Part shown: positions 45,296 to 55,313 of the stretch, one piece after another | How positions within the stretch are numbered: the first letter of the stretch is position 1 | Layout: every line of letters starts with the position of its first letter | Source: Bacillus sp. RAR_GA_16 | GTDB taxonomy: Bacteria > Bacillota > Bacilli > Bacillales > Guptibacillaceae | DNA length: 64,000 nucleotides | Direction of reading: 5' to 3' | Assembly: GCF_020165985.1 (NCBI RefSeq) | Contig: NZ_JAIUKZ010000004.1 | Span: 101,472 to 165,471 of the forward strand | The notes under the pieces: model-generated | Seen by the model: only the letters and a program-made list of their open reading frames with translations | Database searches by the model: none | What the model was told of the DNA's origin: nothing | Made by a program: the position numbers and the translations under genes

Positions 45296-45548
45296 ATAAA
45301 ACGCCCACTCATCCTAAAGAAAAGGACGAATGGGCGTTATCCGTGGTACCACCTTATTTTTGATATCAAGATACGATATCCTCAAGTTCCTTATAACGTA
45401 GGAAGCGGCTGTATTTCTACAGCGGGCTCGAGGGTAGGTTCAAAGTGAGTAATGGGAAGGGACTTTTCAGCCAATGAATCCCTCTCTCTGTCACATACTG
45501 GCACTTCTATTAATCCCTTTCAAAGCCAATAAAGTCATTCTAATTTTA
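45296..45548 (-). promoter_or_regulatory. T-box leader with proline (CCU) specifier
   Basis: Minus strand: AGTA element in CCAGTATGTGA, AGAGAG, specifier context GAA-CCT-A (about 45434-45440), T-box AAGGTGGTACCACGG, and a terminator whose ACGCCCA/TGGGCGT arms end in TTTTATTT. The Pro codon agrees with the downstream gene. Confidence 0.93.
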
Positions 45549-45551
45549 CAT

Positions 45552-45580
45552 AGTATGCTATGAAAATAAAAAATTGTCAA
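45552..45580 (-). promoter_or_regulatory. Sigma-A promoter of the proI T-box unit
   Basis: Minus strand TTGACA (45575-45580), 17 bases, CATACT (45552-45557). Confidence 0.7.
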
Positions 45581-45691
45581 CCTGAAATGTCGGAAAATTC
45601 GAATTAAATTATCTCGATATAATGACAAATAGAACGAACAGCGATAAAATAGAAGTAGGTGATGTAAAGAAAAGAAGAGGTGGCGGTCAAT

Positions 45692-46660
45692 TTGAATCTA
45701 ACGAAAGAAAAGGTACTGTCGATCACGGTTCCAACTCCATTTGCTGTGGGTCCGGTCAATTGTTTTTTGTTAAAAGGAGACGCCTTAACGCTGGTTGATA
45801 CTGGTCCACGTACACCTGAAGCGCAGCTTGAACTTGAGAAGCAACTGAACAACTATGGGGTGGCTTTAAAAGATATTGAACAAGTCGTGCTCACGCATCA
45901 TCATCCTGACCATATCGGCCTTGTTGGAAAAATGATGCAAAATGGCGTTAGCGTTATTGGGCATTGGAAGAACGATCGATGGTTACAGATGAGCGATTCT
46001 TTTTTGAAAGAAAATGAAGCATTTATGACAGGGATTTATCGTGAAGCTGGGGTTCCAGAACAATATTTCGATCATGTAAGTGATACACGAGGTTATCTTG
46101 CATATACAGACCGAGCAAAATGCGACCGGCATCTCTCAGAAGGAGATGACGTACCAGGCTGTAACGGGTGGACTGTGATGGAAACGCCTGGCCATGCCCA
46201 AAGTCATATTTCTTTATGGCATAAGGAGACGGGGATGATGATCGCGGGGGACCACCTCATTAAGAAAATTTCATCAAATCCCTTACTTGAACCTCCATAT
46301 GTAAAAGGGACGGAGCGACCTAAGCCGCTACTTCAACAAAGAAGTTCTTATCGTAAAACGTTAGATGCTCATCTTGAGTATGTGTATACCGGTCATGGTG
46401 AGCCTATTCTCAGTCCGGACGAGTTGATTAAAGAACGTTTACATAAACAGGAAGAGCGTTCAGAAAAGGTGGCCTCCTATTTAAAGAATAAACCAATGAC
46501 CGCTTTTGAAGTTTGTCAGCAATTATTTCCAGGCGTTTATAAGAAGCAAACAGGTCTTACTCTCTCTGAAACGATTGGACATCTTGATTATCTCGAGTCG
46601 GAACAGGTTATTGTGAAATTTAAAGAAAAAGAGAAAACGGTTTATCGATCACGATCGTAA
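45692..46660 (+). CDS. yqjP: MBL-fold metallo-hydrolase YqjP
   Basis: A protein of about 322 residues with the metallo-beta-lactamase core (TLVDTGPRT, LTHHHPDHIGLVG, ETPGHAQSHISLW, AGDHLIKKIS) and a C-terminal winged-helix-like domain. Hydrolase of unknown substrate. The TTG at 45692 has AGAGGTGG 7 bases upstream; a GTG at 45680 in the same frame is the alternative start. Followed 12 bases later by yqjQ. Confidence 0.85.
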   Translation: MNLTKEKVLSITVPTPFAVGPVNCFLLKGDALTLVDTGPRTPEAQLELEKQLNNYGVALKDIEQVVLTHHHPDHIGLVGKMMQNGVSVIGHWKNDRWLQMSDSFLKENEAFMTGIYREAGVPEQYFDHVSDTRGYLAYTDRAKCDRHLSEGDDVPGCNGWTVMETPGHAQSHISLWHKETGMMIAGDHLIKKISSNPLLEPPYVKGTERPKPLLQQRSSYRKTLDAHLEYVYTGHGEPILSPDELIKERLHKQEERSEKVASYLKNKPMTAFEVCQQLFPGVYKKQTGLTLSETIGHLDYLESEQVIVKFKEKEKTVYRSRS

Positions 46661-46672
46661 GAGGTGAAAGAA

Positions 46673-47464
46673 ATGAAAAATTTAAAGAACAAAGTCGTTC
46701 TGATTACTGGAGCATCAAGTGGAATAGGAAGACAATTAGCGATTGATTTAGCTAAAAAAGGAGCGAAACTCATTCTTGTCGCTCGCTCAGAAGAAAAGTT
46801 AATGGAAGTAAAGCGGTTCATTGAACAGAGCGGAGCTTATGCACCAGCAATATGGACAATTGATGTTGGAGACGGGGAGCGTGTCGATCATGTTCTGCCA
46901 ATGCTTTTGGAAGAGATGCCTCCGGTGGATGTTTTAATTAATAATGCTGGGTTTGGAAAATTTGACGCATTTGTGGACGCCAATATGAAAGACATTGAAG
47001 CGATGTTTGATGTGAATGTCATTGGCCTCATGCGATTTACTTCGCATGTGCTACCAGGCATGATCGCTGCAGGGGCAGGGCACGTGGTCAATATCGCGTC
47101 TCAAGCAGGGAAGCTTGCTACACCGAAATCTTCTGGCTATTCAGCTTCAAAACATGCGGTACTTGGATTTTCGAATAGCTTGCGGATGGAAATGAAAGAA
47201 CATAACATTCAAGTGACAACGGTGAATCCAGGTCCAATCAAAACAAACTTTTTTGAAACGGCCGATAGTAGTGGCACTTATACAAAGAACGTTGAAAAGA
47301 TGATGCTCTCAGCAGAAAAAGTATCGGAGGAAATTATTTCTGCTATTGAAAAGGGCGCGCGTGAAGTGAATCTTCCGAAATGGATGAACGCCGGAGCTAA
47401 GCTTTATCACACGGCTCCAGGTCTTGTAGAAAAAGTAGCTGGAAAGTTTTTTGACCAAAAGTAA
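46673..47464 (+). CDS. yqjQ: Short-chain dehydrogenase YqjQ
   Basis: A 263-residue classical SDR: cofactor motif TGASSGIGR, NNAGFG, catalytic Ser in NIASQAGK, YSASK with catalytic Tyr and Lys, and NPGPIKTNFF. The C-terminal hydrophobic stretch may bind membranes. Substrate unknown. Start at 46673 behind AGAGGTGA. Operon with yqjP as in B. subtilis. Confidence 0.88.
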   Translation: MKNLKNKVVLITGASSGIGRQLAIDLAKKGAKLILVARSEEKLMEVKRFIEQSGAYAPAIWTIDVGDGERVDHVLPMLLEEMPPVDVLINNAGFGKFDAFVDANMKDIEAMFDVNVIGLMRFTSHVLPGMIAAGAGHVVNIASQAGKLATPKSSGYSASKHAVLGFSNSLRMEMKEHNIQVTTVNPGPIKTNFFETADSSGTYTKNVEKMMLSAEKVSEEIISAIEKGAREVNLPKWMNAGAKLYHTAPGLVEKVAGKFFDQK

Positions 47465-47474
47465 GGTTATTTAG

Positions 47475-47501
47475 AGAGCATCACAACGATGCTCTTTTTT
47501 T
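47475..47501 (+). terminator. Terminator after yqjQ
   Basis: AGAGCATC and GATGCTCT arms, then seven T residues. Confidence 0.88.
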
Positions 47502-47628
47502 GTTCGTTCATGGTTTAAAGAATTGGTATTCTTCTGTTGTTTTGGAAAATAGTGTTGTCTCCAAAGAAGAAAGAAGTTTACACTTAATTATGACGCAATG
47601 CACAAGGGAAAACTGACAGGGGGAGAAA

Positions 47629-48144
47629 ATGAAAAGGAAACCAATTTATGTTGAAATTCCAATTGAAGCGGAAATGGATGATTTATGGGATGCGTCTCAG
47701 CAACCAGATCAGCATGAACAGTGGGATTTGCGATTCACTTCTATCAACTACCTGCCGAAAGAAAATGAAAGTGATCCGCAATACTTTTCCTATAAAACAA
47801 ACGTAGGGGTTGGACTCGTAGAAGGTTGGGGAAAAAGCGTTGGTGCGTTTAATGGCAAGGACGGATCACGAATATCTTCGTTGCATTTTGGTACTGACCA
47901 GCAGATTTCAATTATCTCGGAGGGGAAAGGTTATTGGAAATACATACCCGGTGAAAATGGGAAAGTAACGTTTTTAACTCAATATGATTATGAGACGCGT
48001 TTTGGAAGACTAGGTGATTTGATTGATGCGGCTATCTTTCGTCCGATGATTGGGTGGGGGACGGCCTTAAGTTTTGATGTCTTGAAGCGATGGCTAGAGA
48101 AAGGAGAATCACCCGCATCCCAATATGCCCTAGCTATTGGATGA
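47629..48144 (+). CDS. SRPBCC-family (polyketide cyclase/START-like) protein
   Basis: A 171-residue helix-grip protein. It begins PIYVEIPIEAEMDDLWD and contains HEQWDLRFTSINYLP and GWGTALSFDVLKRWLEKG, the pattern of SRPBCC proteins paired with DoxX-like domains in Bacillus. In relatives I recall both domains in one polypeptide. Here the frame stops at 48142-48144, overlapping an ATG that opens the DoxX-like frame. Either the two are separate coupled genes or a base has been lost. Strong ribosome site GGGGGAG. Confidence 0.75.
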   Translation: MKRKPIYVEIPIEAEMDDLWDASQQPDQHEQWDLRFTSINYLPKENESDPQYFSYKTNVGVGLVEGWGKSVGAFNGKDGSRISSLHFGTDQQISIISEGKGYWKYIPGENGKVTFLTQYDYETRFGRLGDLIDAAIFRPMIGWGTALSFDVLKRWLEKGESPASQYALAIG

Positions 48145-48524
48145 TCACGTTCATGTTTAGTTTCGTTTGGATGTATCAAGGGCTAGTTCCAAAAATATGG
48201 ATGAAGCATCCTGAAGAGATTTCGATGGCAACGAATCTACTACCAGAAGCGATTGATGCTTCCTTAGTAGTCTTTGTAATGGGAATAGGCGAAATATTGT
48301 TTGGCTTGATCTGGTTGTTTTATCGAAAGAGGTACTGGTTATTTAAGCTGCAACTGATGGCTTTCCCTTTATTAACATTGTCAGCTATTTTAGCTGCGCC
48401 ACGCGTCCTGACACATCCATTTAATCCTTTAACATTTAACATTAGTTTGTTCGTCTTATCGGTGATTGGAGTAAAGTTCAGTCGTGACATTCCAACAGCG
48501 AAAACTTGTAAGCGAAAGAGATAA
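48141..48524 (+). CDS. DoxX-like membrane protein
   Basis: A protein of about 127 residues with four hydrophobic helices, starting MITFMFSFVWMYQGLVPKIW, the first helix of DoxX-like proteins. The open frame extends upstream to ATG 48090, inside the SRPBCC gene. The ATG at 48141 overlaps the SRPBCC stop as ATGA and is taken as the start by translational coupling. It may instead be the second half of a fused protein. Confidence 0.65.
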   Translation: MITFMFSFVWMYQGLVPKIWMKHPEEISMATNLLPEAIDASLVVFVMGIGEILFGLIWLFYRKRYWLFKLQLMAFPLLTLSAILAAPRVLTHPFNPLTFNISLFVLSVIGVKFSRDIPTAKTCKRKR

Positions 48525-48535
48525 GGAGCATCCTC

Positions 48536-49168
48536 ATGTCGATTTATAAATACGCACTTGGTGACCAATTTGATCAACTTCATCCGATGCTGCAGAAAAG
48601 GTATTCGTTCTCAAAACAACAACATTTCTGTGGAACAGGAGTAATGAAGAGGATTTCCGGTGGTCCTCGTTGGCTCTATCCCTTATTTTATCTTGGTACA
48701 AAGGCAAAACTCCTTTTTCCTGAAAAAGGAACAAATATCCCCTTTCACATCAGAAATACGTGTCGAAGCGGGGCTGATGGAAAAGAACAGGTTCATTGGC
48801 AGCGTACGTTTTCTTTTGGGCCAAAGAAGCGTTACTTTAATGCGCTAATGACTCTTGATGAAGAAAGGCTGATCATAGAAGACTATTTAGGCGAACCTGC
48901 GTTACTCTATTCAGATCTTGCTTTTCAAGTAAATGGTGAAGATGGGAGTATAACGATTCAATCATTGAATCAGAGAATGGTACTTGGTCGAAAAGAAATC
49001 CCATTGCCGCGACTTTTTCAAGGTCTAGCAACTGTAACCGAACGTTACTTAGAAGATCGAGAAAGCTTTTATATTCACGTGACGGTAAAAAACCCTATTA
49101 TTGGAACTGTTTTTTCGTATGAAGGAGAGTTTACAAGTGAGAACGAATCACAACGTTTTTCCGGTTAG
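48536..49168 (+). CDS. DUF4166 domain protein
   Basis: A 210-residue soluble protein with the DUF4166 layout: GDQFDQLHPMLQKRYSF at the start, FGPKKRYFNALM in the middle, and HVTVKNPIIGTVFSYEGEF near the end. Function unknown. Ribosome site AAGGAG, 11 bases after the DoxX-like gene. It overlaps the next gene by 32 bases. The set resembles the yndG-yndH-yndJ neighbourhood of B. subtilis as I remember it. Confidence 0.78.
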   Translation: MSIYKYALGDQFDQLHPMLQKRYSFSKQQHFCGTGVMKRISGGPRWLYPLFYLGTKAKLLFPEKGTNIPFHIRNTCRSGADGKEQVHWQRTFSFGPKKRYFNALMTLDEERLIIEDYLGEPALLYSDLAFQVNGEDGSITIQSLNQRMVLGRKEIPLPRLFQGLATVTERYLEDRESFYIHVTVKNPIIGTVFSYEGEFTSENESQRFSG

Positions 49169-49877
49169 CCAAATAAGAGGGAGGACAGTGGTTGGAGAAG
49201 AGATTCTGAAAGGAATTACGGATCATACTACTTTTTACAGTGGATTAGTAAGCGACATGAGCATGTATGAACCCCATCTTGAATGCCACGATCTTTCTCC
49301 AACAATTAAACATTTTTATGAACATACAACTGAATATAGACTGTTTGCTAGTGTGAAGTGGCATAGGTGGTTTAAACCACTGGCTATGATTTATCGCTTT
49401 TTTAGTAGGAGAATCCTTCAAATCAATCTTCCGTTATCAAGGAAGCAGGTCGAAATGACAGGAGATATTGTTTCGGTTAAAGAGCATATGGATGGAAGGC
49501 CACAACCGAGAGCCTGGGTAAGAAAAGTAAAGGGAGAAGTATGCTTTGTTGCCCTTTATTCGTGGCACAAAAAGGGAGATCGAACGTATATGAACATCGG
49601 ATTACCGCTTCCATTTTCCACAATGACTGGTATTCTCGAATTAAATCCAGATGGAAGAAGTCTGGAGCTGTCTAGTAGAAAAAAACGCACTTCAACAGCC
49701 GATACAGGAACGTATTTATCAACGAAAAGCAAACAATTTTCACTACCAATTGATGAAGAATTTTTTGTTGAGCAGGTTGGGGAGGGGACTTTAAAGGCTC
49801 GGCACGAGATGAGGATTTTCTTTGTGCCCTTTTTAACGATTGAGTATAAAATTCGCCATAAAGCCTTAATGGAGTAG
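49137..49877 (+). CDS. Conserved protein of unknown function, possibly YndJ C-terminal-like
   Basis: A 246-residue protein, mainly soluble. Visible features are HTTEYRLFASVKWHRWFKPL, a basic stretch, LPLSRKQVEMTGDIVSV and KGDRTYMNIGLPLPFSTMTG. I do not recognise a catalytic motif. GTG 49137 is used because GAAGGAGAG lies just upstream, inside the DUF4166 gene, indicating coupling. It may correspond to the C-terminal half of YndJ-type proteins without their membrane part; this is from memory and uncertain. Confidence 0.6.
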   Translation: MRTNHNVFPVSQIRGRTVVGEEILKGITDHTTFYSGLVSDMSMYEPHLECHDLSPTIKHFYEHTTEYRLFASVKWHRWFKPLAMIYRFFSRRILQINLPLSRKQVEMTGDIVSVKEHMDGRPQPRAWVRKVKGEVCFVALYSWHKKGDRTYMNIGLPLPFSTMTGILELNPDGRSLELSSRKKRTSTADTGTYLSTKSKQFSLPIDEEFFVEQVGEGTLKARHEMRIFFVPFLTIEYKIRHKALME

Positions 49878-49981
49878 GTTCCGCCATGAAAGCCGTAGTT
49901 CCTACGGATGAACAATTCTGGTATCAACTCTAAGTAAATCATGAAGGGTAAGACTGAAAGAAAAAATGAGGTGACTAGATA

Positions 49982-50602
49982 GTGGATGAGAGAGTAAAAA
50001 TATTTGATGAAAAGAGAAACCCAATGGGTGTCGCTTCACGAGATGAGGTACACCGAGTCGGGCACTGGCATGAAGTTTTTCAATGCTGGTTCGTTCGAAA
50101 AGAAGAAGGGTGTAAAAAAGTGTATTTGCAACTTCGAAGTTCTTTGAAAAAAGACTTTCCTGGTCTTTTTGATATTACTGCTGCCGGTCACTTAATGGAA
50201 GATGAATCAGTAAACGACGGTGTGAGAGAAATAGAGGAAGAACTTGGGGTCCACGTTTCTTACGAAGAGTTAGATCCTTTGCTTGTGATGAATACATCGA
50301 TCAAGCAAAACGATTTTATTGATAATGAAATCGCAAATATTTTTCTTTTTGAATACGATCAATCGTTTGATGCATTTTATCTTCAAAAAGAAGAGGTTGC
50401 AGGAATCGTTCAGGTTGATTTTGATATGTTCTATGATTTTTGGATGGAAAAACAAACCGACCTCCATGTAGATGGATTTTGGTTTAATGCTAATGGGGAG
50501 CGAAAGAATCTGCAACAAAAAATAAGCAAACGTCATTTTGTTCCACATGAATCCTCTTATTATGAAACGATTGTTAAAGAAATGAAGAAATACTTCAGTT
50601 AA
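49982..50602 (+). CDS. NUDIX hydrolase
   Basis: A 206-residue protein with the NUDIX box GHLMEDESVNDGVREIEEEL followed by G (GX5EX7REUXEEXGU) in an isopentenyl-diphosphate-isomerase-like sub-type (VHRVGHWHEVFQCW precedes it). Hydrolyses a nucleoside-diphosphate-linked substrate; which one is unknown. GTG start behind GAGGTGA. Confidence 0.85.
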   Translation: MDERVKIFDEKRNPMGVASRDEVHRVGHWHEVFQCWFVRKEEGCKKVYLQLRSSLKKDFPGLFDITAAGHLMEDESVNDGVREIEEELGVHVSYEELDPLLVMNTSIKQNDFIDNEIANIFLFEYDQSFDAFYLQKEEVAGIVQVDFDMFYDFWMEKQTDLHVDGFWFNANGERKNLQQKISKRHFVPHESSYYETIVKEMKKYFS

Positions 50603-50663
50603 ATAGAGAACCGTTGATGGGGATTACGTTAAACAAAAAGAAAAAGATGGGAAGTAGCCGAAC

Positions 50664-51215
50664 ATGAATCGAATGCCGTTGCCAGTTGTGACATTAAGAG
50701 AACTCTCTCTTTCAGATACAGAAAATCGCTATTTATGGTGTCTTGATCGAGAAGTGGCAAAGCATCTGAACATGCCGGAAAAATATCCCCCGTTTACTCG
50801 AGAAGAAACGAGCAGTTGGATTCAATTATGTATCGATCGAAAAAACGGATATGAACAGCGAGCGATTGTAACGGAAGAAGGAAAGCACATAGGGTGGATC
50901 GATTTAAAAAATATTGATCGATTGAATAGTCATGCTGAGCTAGGGATCGCCATCGGGGATAAACGCTATTGGGGGAAAGGATATGGCGTAAGCGCTATGA
51001 AAGCGATGCTCGAATGGGGTTTTACTGAATTGAACTTAAATAAGGTTTGGCTCAGAGTGGAAGTGGGTAATGAGAAGGCGATTAAGTCATACAAGCACAG
51101 TGGCTTTGTGGAAGAAGGTATCTTGCGAGAAGATCGCTACCGAAATGGATGTTACGTCGATCGACTAAGGATGAGTCTCTTAAGAGGAGAGTATCAAAAT
51201 AGCACGTTGAAATAG
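50664..51215 (+). CDS. GNAT acetyltransferase, RimJ/RimL type
   Basis: A 183-residue GNAT protein. The acetyl-CoA binding loop is KRYWGKGYGVSAMKAML, followed by LNKVWLRVEVGNEKAIKSYK and GFVEEGILREDRY. These are typical of ribosomal-protein or spermidine/antibiotic N-acetyltransferases. Substrate unknown. Single gene after the NUDIX gene. Confidence 0.85.
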   Translation: MNRMPLPVVTLRELSLSDTENRYLWCLDREVAKHLNMPEKYPPFTREETSSWIQLCIDRKNGYEQRAIVTEEGKHIGWIDLKNIDRLNSHAELGIAIGDKRYWGKGYGVSAMKAMLEWGFTELNLNKVWLRVEVGNEKAIKSYKHSGFVEEGILREDRYRNGCYVDRLRMSLLRGEYQNSTLK

Positions 51216-51346
51216 TTGTTTAAAAATCTCATATTTAACCAATCTCTGAATTTTTTGCCTATTATTGTCATGTTTTGTGTTATACTATCCCTTGTATCAT
51301 GATATTATTCTAGTTAACTTAAATTAATTGCTAAAGGAGAAGCTGC

Positions 51347-51694
51347 ATGAATTGGTATTTGAAAGTATTAAAGAATTACGTGAATTTCCAGGGAAGAGCG
51401 AGACGTAAGGAATATTGGATGTTTACTCTTTTTAACATTATTATCTCAGTTGTCCTAACTCTAGTAGAGACGATGGCTGATCTTTCTCCATATTTAACGG
51501 GAATTTATTCTTTATTCATCCTTTTACCTGGCCTTGCTGTAACCGTTCGGAGATTGCATGATACAGGTCGAAGCGGCTGGTGGGTCTTGATTGGTCTTAT
51601 TCCTCTTATTGGTAGTATTGTTATTCTTGTTTTCACTTGTCTTGAGAGTGAACGAGAAGAAAATCGATTCGGTTCGAATCCTAAAGCAGCTTAG
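51347..51694 (+). CDS. DUF805 membrane protein
   Basis: A 115-residue membrane protein with the DUF805 motif set NFQGRARRKEYWMFTLFN at the start and VRRLHDTGRSGWWVLIGLIP in the middle, and four hydrophobic helices. Function unknown. Ribosome site AAAGGAGAAG; TATACT at 51281-51286 may be its -10. Confidence 0.9.
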   Translation: MNWYLKVLKNYVNFQGRARRKEYWMFTLFNIIISVVLTLVETMADLSPYLTGIYSLFILLPGLAVTVRRLHDTGRSGWWVLIGLIPLIGSIVILVFTCLESEREENRFGSNPKAA

Positions 51695-51811
51695 TTTGTC
51701 GAACTTGAAAGAAAGACATTTCATTTAAACCGCTAATCCATTTGATTAGCGGTTTATCGTCTAGTTAGAATAGCTCCACCTTGATTATTCAACCGCATTG
51801 GAGAGATGATT

Positions 51812-52372
51812 GTGAACCCGATATTAATGGAAATTGAAACGTCTCTTGAGACAGAGCGATTAACGTTAAGAATGCCGCAGCCTGGTGATGGTAAAGTAGT
51901 CAATGAGGCGATTCAAACTTCGATCGACGAACTAAGACCTTGGTTAGGTTTTGCGCGTGTAACCCCAACTCCTGAAGAGACGGAAGTGAATACAAGAGAA
52001 GCGCATATTAAGTTCTTAAAACGTGAAAATTTAAGGTATCTCGTTTTCTTGAAAGAAACAGATGAGTTTGTAGGATCAACTGGTTTTCATAACATTGACT
52101 GGGATGTTCCGAAACTTGAAATTGGATATTGGATGGCGACGTGTCAGAGTGGCCATGGTTATATGACAGAGGCTGTTCAAAAGTTAACTCAATATGCTCA
52201 TCAGGGTCTGGGATGTAGAAGAGTTGAGATTCAGTGTGATCGAGAGAACGAGCGGAGTCGGGCGATTCCTGAACGATTGGGGTATCTTCTTGAGGGGACG
52301 CTCAAAAATGATGATTTGTCTATTGATGGGAAGCACATAACGGATACTTGTATTTACTCAAGTACCATTTAA
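51812..52372 (+). CDS. GNAT acetyltransferase, RimJ/RimL type
   Basis: A 186-residue GNAT protein: ETERLTLRMPQPGDG at the N-terminus, FVGSTGFHNIDWD, then the acyl-CoA region GHGYMTEAVQKLTQYA and CDRENERSRAIPERLGY. Acceptor unknown. GTG 51812 has GGAGAG six bases upstream; an ATG at 51806 lies too close to it. Confidence 0.85.
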   Translation: MNPILMEIETSLETERLTLRMPQPGDGKVVNEAIQTSIDELRPWLGFARVTPTPEETEVNTREAHIKFLKRENLRYLVFLKETDEFVGSTGFHNIDWDVPKLEIGYWMATCQSGHGYMTEAVQKLTQYAHQGLGCRRVEIQCDRENERSRAIPERLGYLLEGTLKNDDLSIDGKHITDTCIYSSTI

Positions 52373-52380
52373 GTTGTTAA

Positions 52381-52428
52381 AAAAGCATGGCCGTTCGATC
52401 TTTGAGGATCGACTAGCCATGCTTTTTT
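52381..52428. terminator. Bidirectional terminator
   Basis: AAGCATGGC with GCCATGCTT, inner TCGATC/GATCGA, A-run on the left and T-run on the right, between two convergent genes. Confidence 0.88.
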
Positions 52429-52442
52429 GAAAAAATGGTTAT

Positions 52443-53246
52443 TTAGCGCATGACACTTCCGCCTGAAATTTTTAAAGATTCTCCAACAATGTTTTCGGAG
52501 GCGTTTGATAAAAGATAGACGATACTGTTTGCTACTTCTTCAGGTTGTGTAATTCGACCTGAAGGCATCGCTTCTTCCACAGCTTTTAATTCTTCTTCAA
52601 AACTTTTATTTTCTCTTTTGCCTTTTGATGCGATGCTGTTTCTTCCCATTTCCGTATCAACAAACCCAGGACAGACGGCATTCACTCGAATACCATCTCG
52701 AATTGCCTCGTGTGCAAAGGACTGCGTAAAGCCGGTAATCGCAAATTTAGAAGCGCTATAGGCAGTGTTTCCAAAAGTTCCTCGAAGCCCTGATAGAGAA
52801 GAGAGGTTTACAATGGACCCTTTTTTCTTATTTTCACGCATTTTATTGTAAACGAGCTGGGTTAGTAAAACTGTTGAGAAGTAGTTTAGTTCCATTACCT
52901 TCCGAAGGTCTTCTTCTTGTAATTGATCAAGTGTATCGCCGCCGCCAATTCCAGCTGAGTTCACTAATCCGGTAATCGCTCCTCTTTCTTTTATCGCACT
53001 TTCAATTAAATTCGCGCGATCCTGTTCGTCGTTTAAGTCGGCTGGAAGAATGGTCACTTTAGCATCCGCAACTAACTTTTCACATTCGCTCTTTAACCCT
53101 TCTAATTTTTCTTTATTTCTTCCAGTGATCGTAATGGAAGCCCCTGCTTGGACAGCGGCTTTTGCCGTTTCATATCCAATGCCACCAGTCGCTCCAGTAA
53201 TTAGCACGTGCTCCTGTTTGAGTGCGTCTTCTTTAAAAATCGCCAT
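52443..53246 (-). CDS. Short-chain dehydrogenase/reductase
   Basis: A 267-residue classical SDR with TGATGGIGYE, NSAGIGG, catalytic Ser in NLSSLSG, YSASK, and CPGFVDTEMG. The arginine after the first beta strand (TGRNKEK) suggests NADP(H). Substrate unknown. Ribosome site AAAAGGAGG. Confidence 0.88.
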   Translation of the reverse strand: MAIFKEDALKQEHVLITGATGGIGYETAKAAVQAGASITITGRNKEKLEGLKSECEKLVADAKVTILPADLNDEQDRANLIESAIKERGAITGLVNSAGIGGGDTLDQLQEEDLRKVMELNYFSTVLLTQLVYNKMRENKKKGSIVNLSSLSGLRGTFGNTAYSASKFAITGFTQSFAHEAIRDGIRVNAVCPGFVDTEMGRNSIASKGKRENKSFEEELKAVEEAMPSGRITQPEEVANSIVYLLSNASENIVGESLKISGGSVMR

Positions 53247-53314
53247 GTTTCTTCCTCCTTTTTAGTTCTAGCCTTTTGTTTCCCGTTTAAAGCCTTATAA
53301 AACCTTCTGGAAAT

Positions 53315-53343
53315 GAAAAACAGGTAGCCAGTAGCTACCTGTC
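53315..53343 (-). terminator. Terminator of the M4 protease gene
   Basis: ACAGGTAGC and GCTACCTGT arms; the A-run at 53316-53320 is a T-run on the minus strand. The arms are nearly the same as those of the hairpin at 59679-59708. Confidence 0.85.
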
Positions 53344-53350
53344 ATACTTG

Positions 53351-55033
<1,683 letters not shown>

Positions 55034-55235
55034 TTACTTTATCACGAAAGTTTTAATATTCAAACTATTTTAATAATTATTGATATTAATGACCTATTCT
55101 TTTGTATGTAGTAACAGGACTATTTACCCGGGAGATCATGACCGTATAGTTCATTAGGCTGGATCTTTTTTATCGTAAAATCAATAGGTTAAAGTCGTCA
55201 CTTTTTTGATTGGAAGAAAGTACTTATTGTAAAGA

Positions 55236-55247
55236 GAACGTATATTC
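55236..55247 (+). promoter_or_regulatory. Possible second LexA box upstream of polY2
   Basis: GAACGTATATTC matches GAAC-N4-GTTC at all but one outer-half position, 38 bases upstream of the better box. Confidence 0.4.
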
Positions 55248-55273
55248 GAGTAAAATACGGGTATAGATAAAGA

Positions 55274-55285
55274 GAACAAATGTTC
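55274..55285 (+). promoter_or_regulatory. LexA (SOS) box of the polY2 operon
   Basis: GAACAAATGTTC is a perfect GAAC-N4-GTTC site 29 bases before the polY2 start. polY2 (yqjW) is an SOS gene in B. subtilis. Confidence 0.75.
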
Positions 55286-55313
55286 CGTTTGATGAAAAGG
55301 AGGGGGTTCCAAA

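Noticed and set aside
48101..48112. GAATC at 48106-48110 as a sixth example of the GATC frameshift
   Set aside because: Removing one base there leads into a frame that stops within seven codons; the DoxX-like frame needs the opposite shift.
49886..49933. A 15-codon frame (MKAVVPTDEQFWYQL) after the unknown gene at 49877
   Set aside because: No ribosome site and too short to judge; likely chance.
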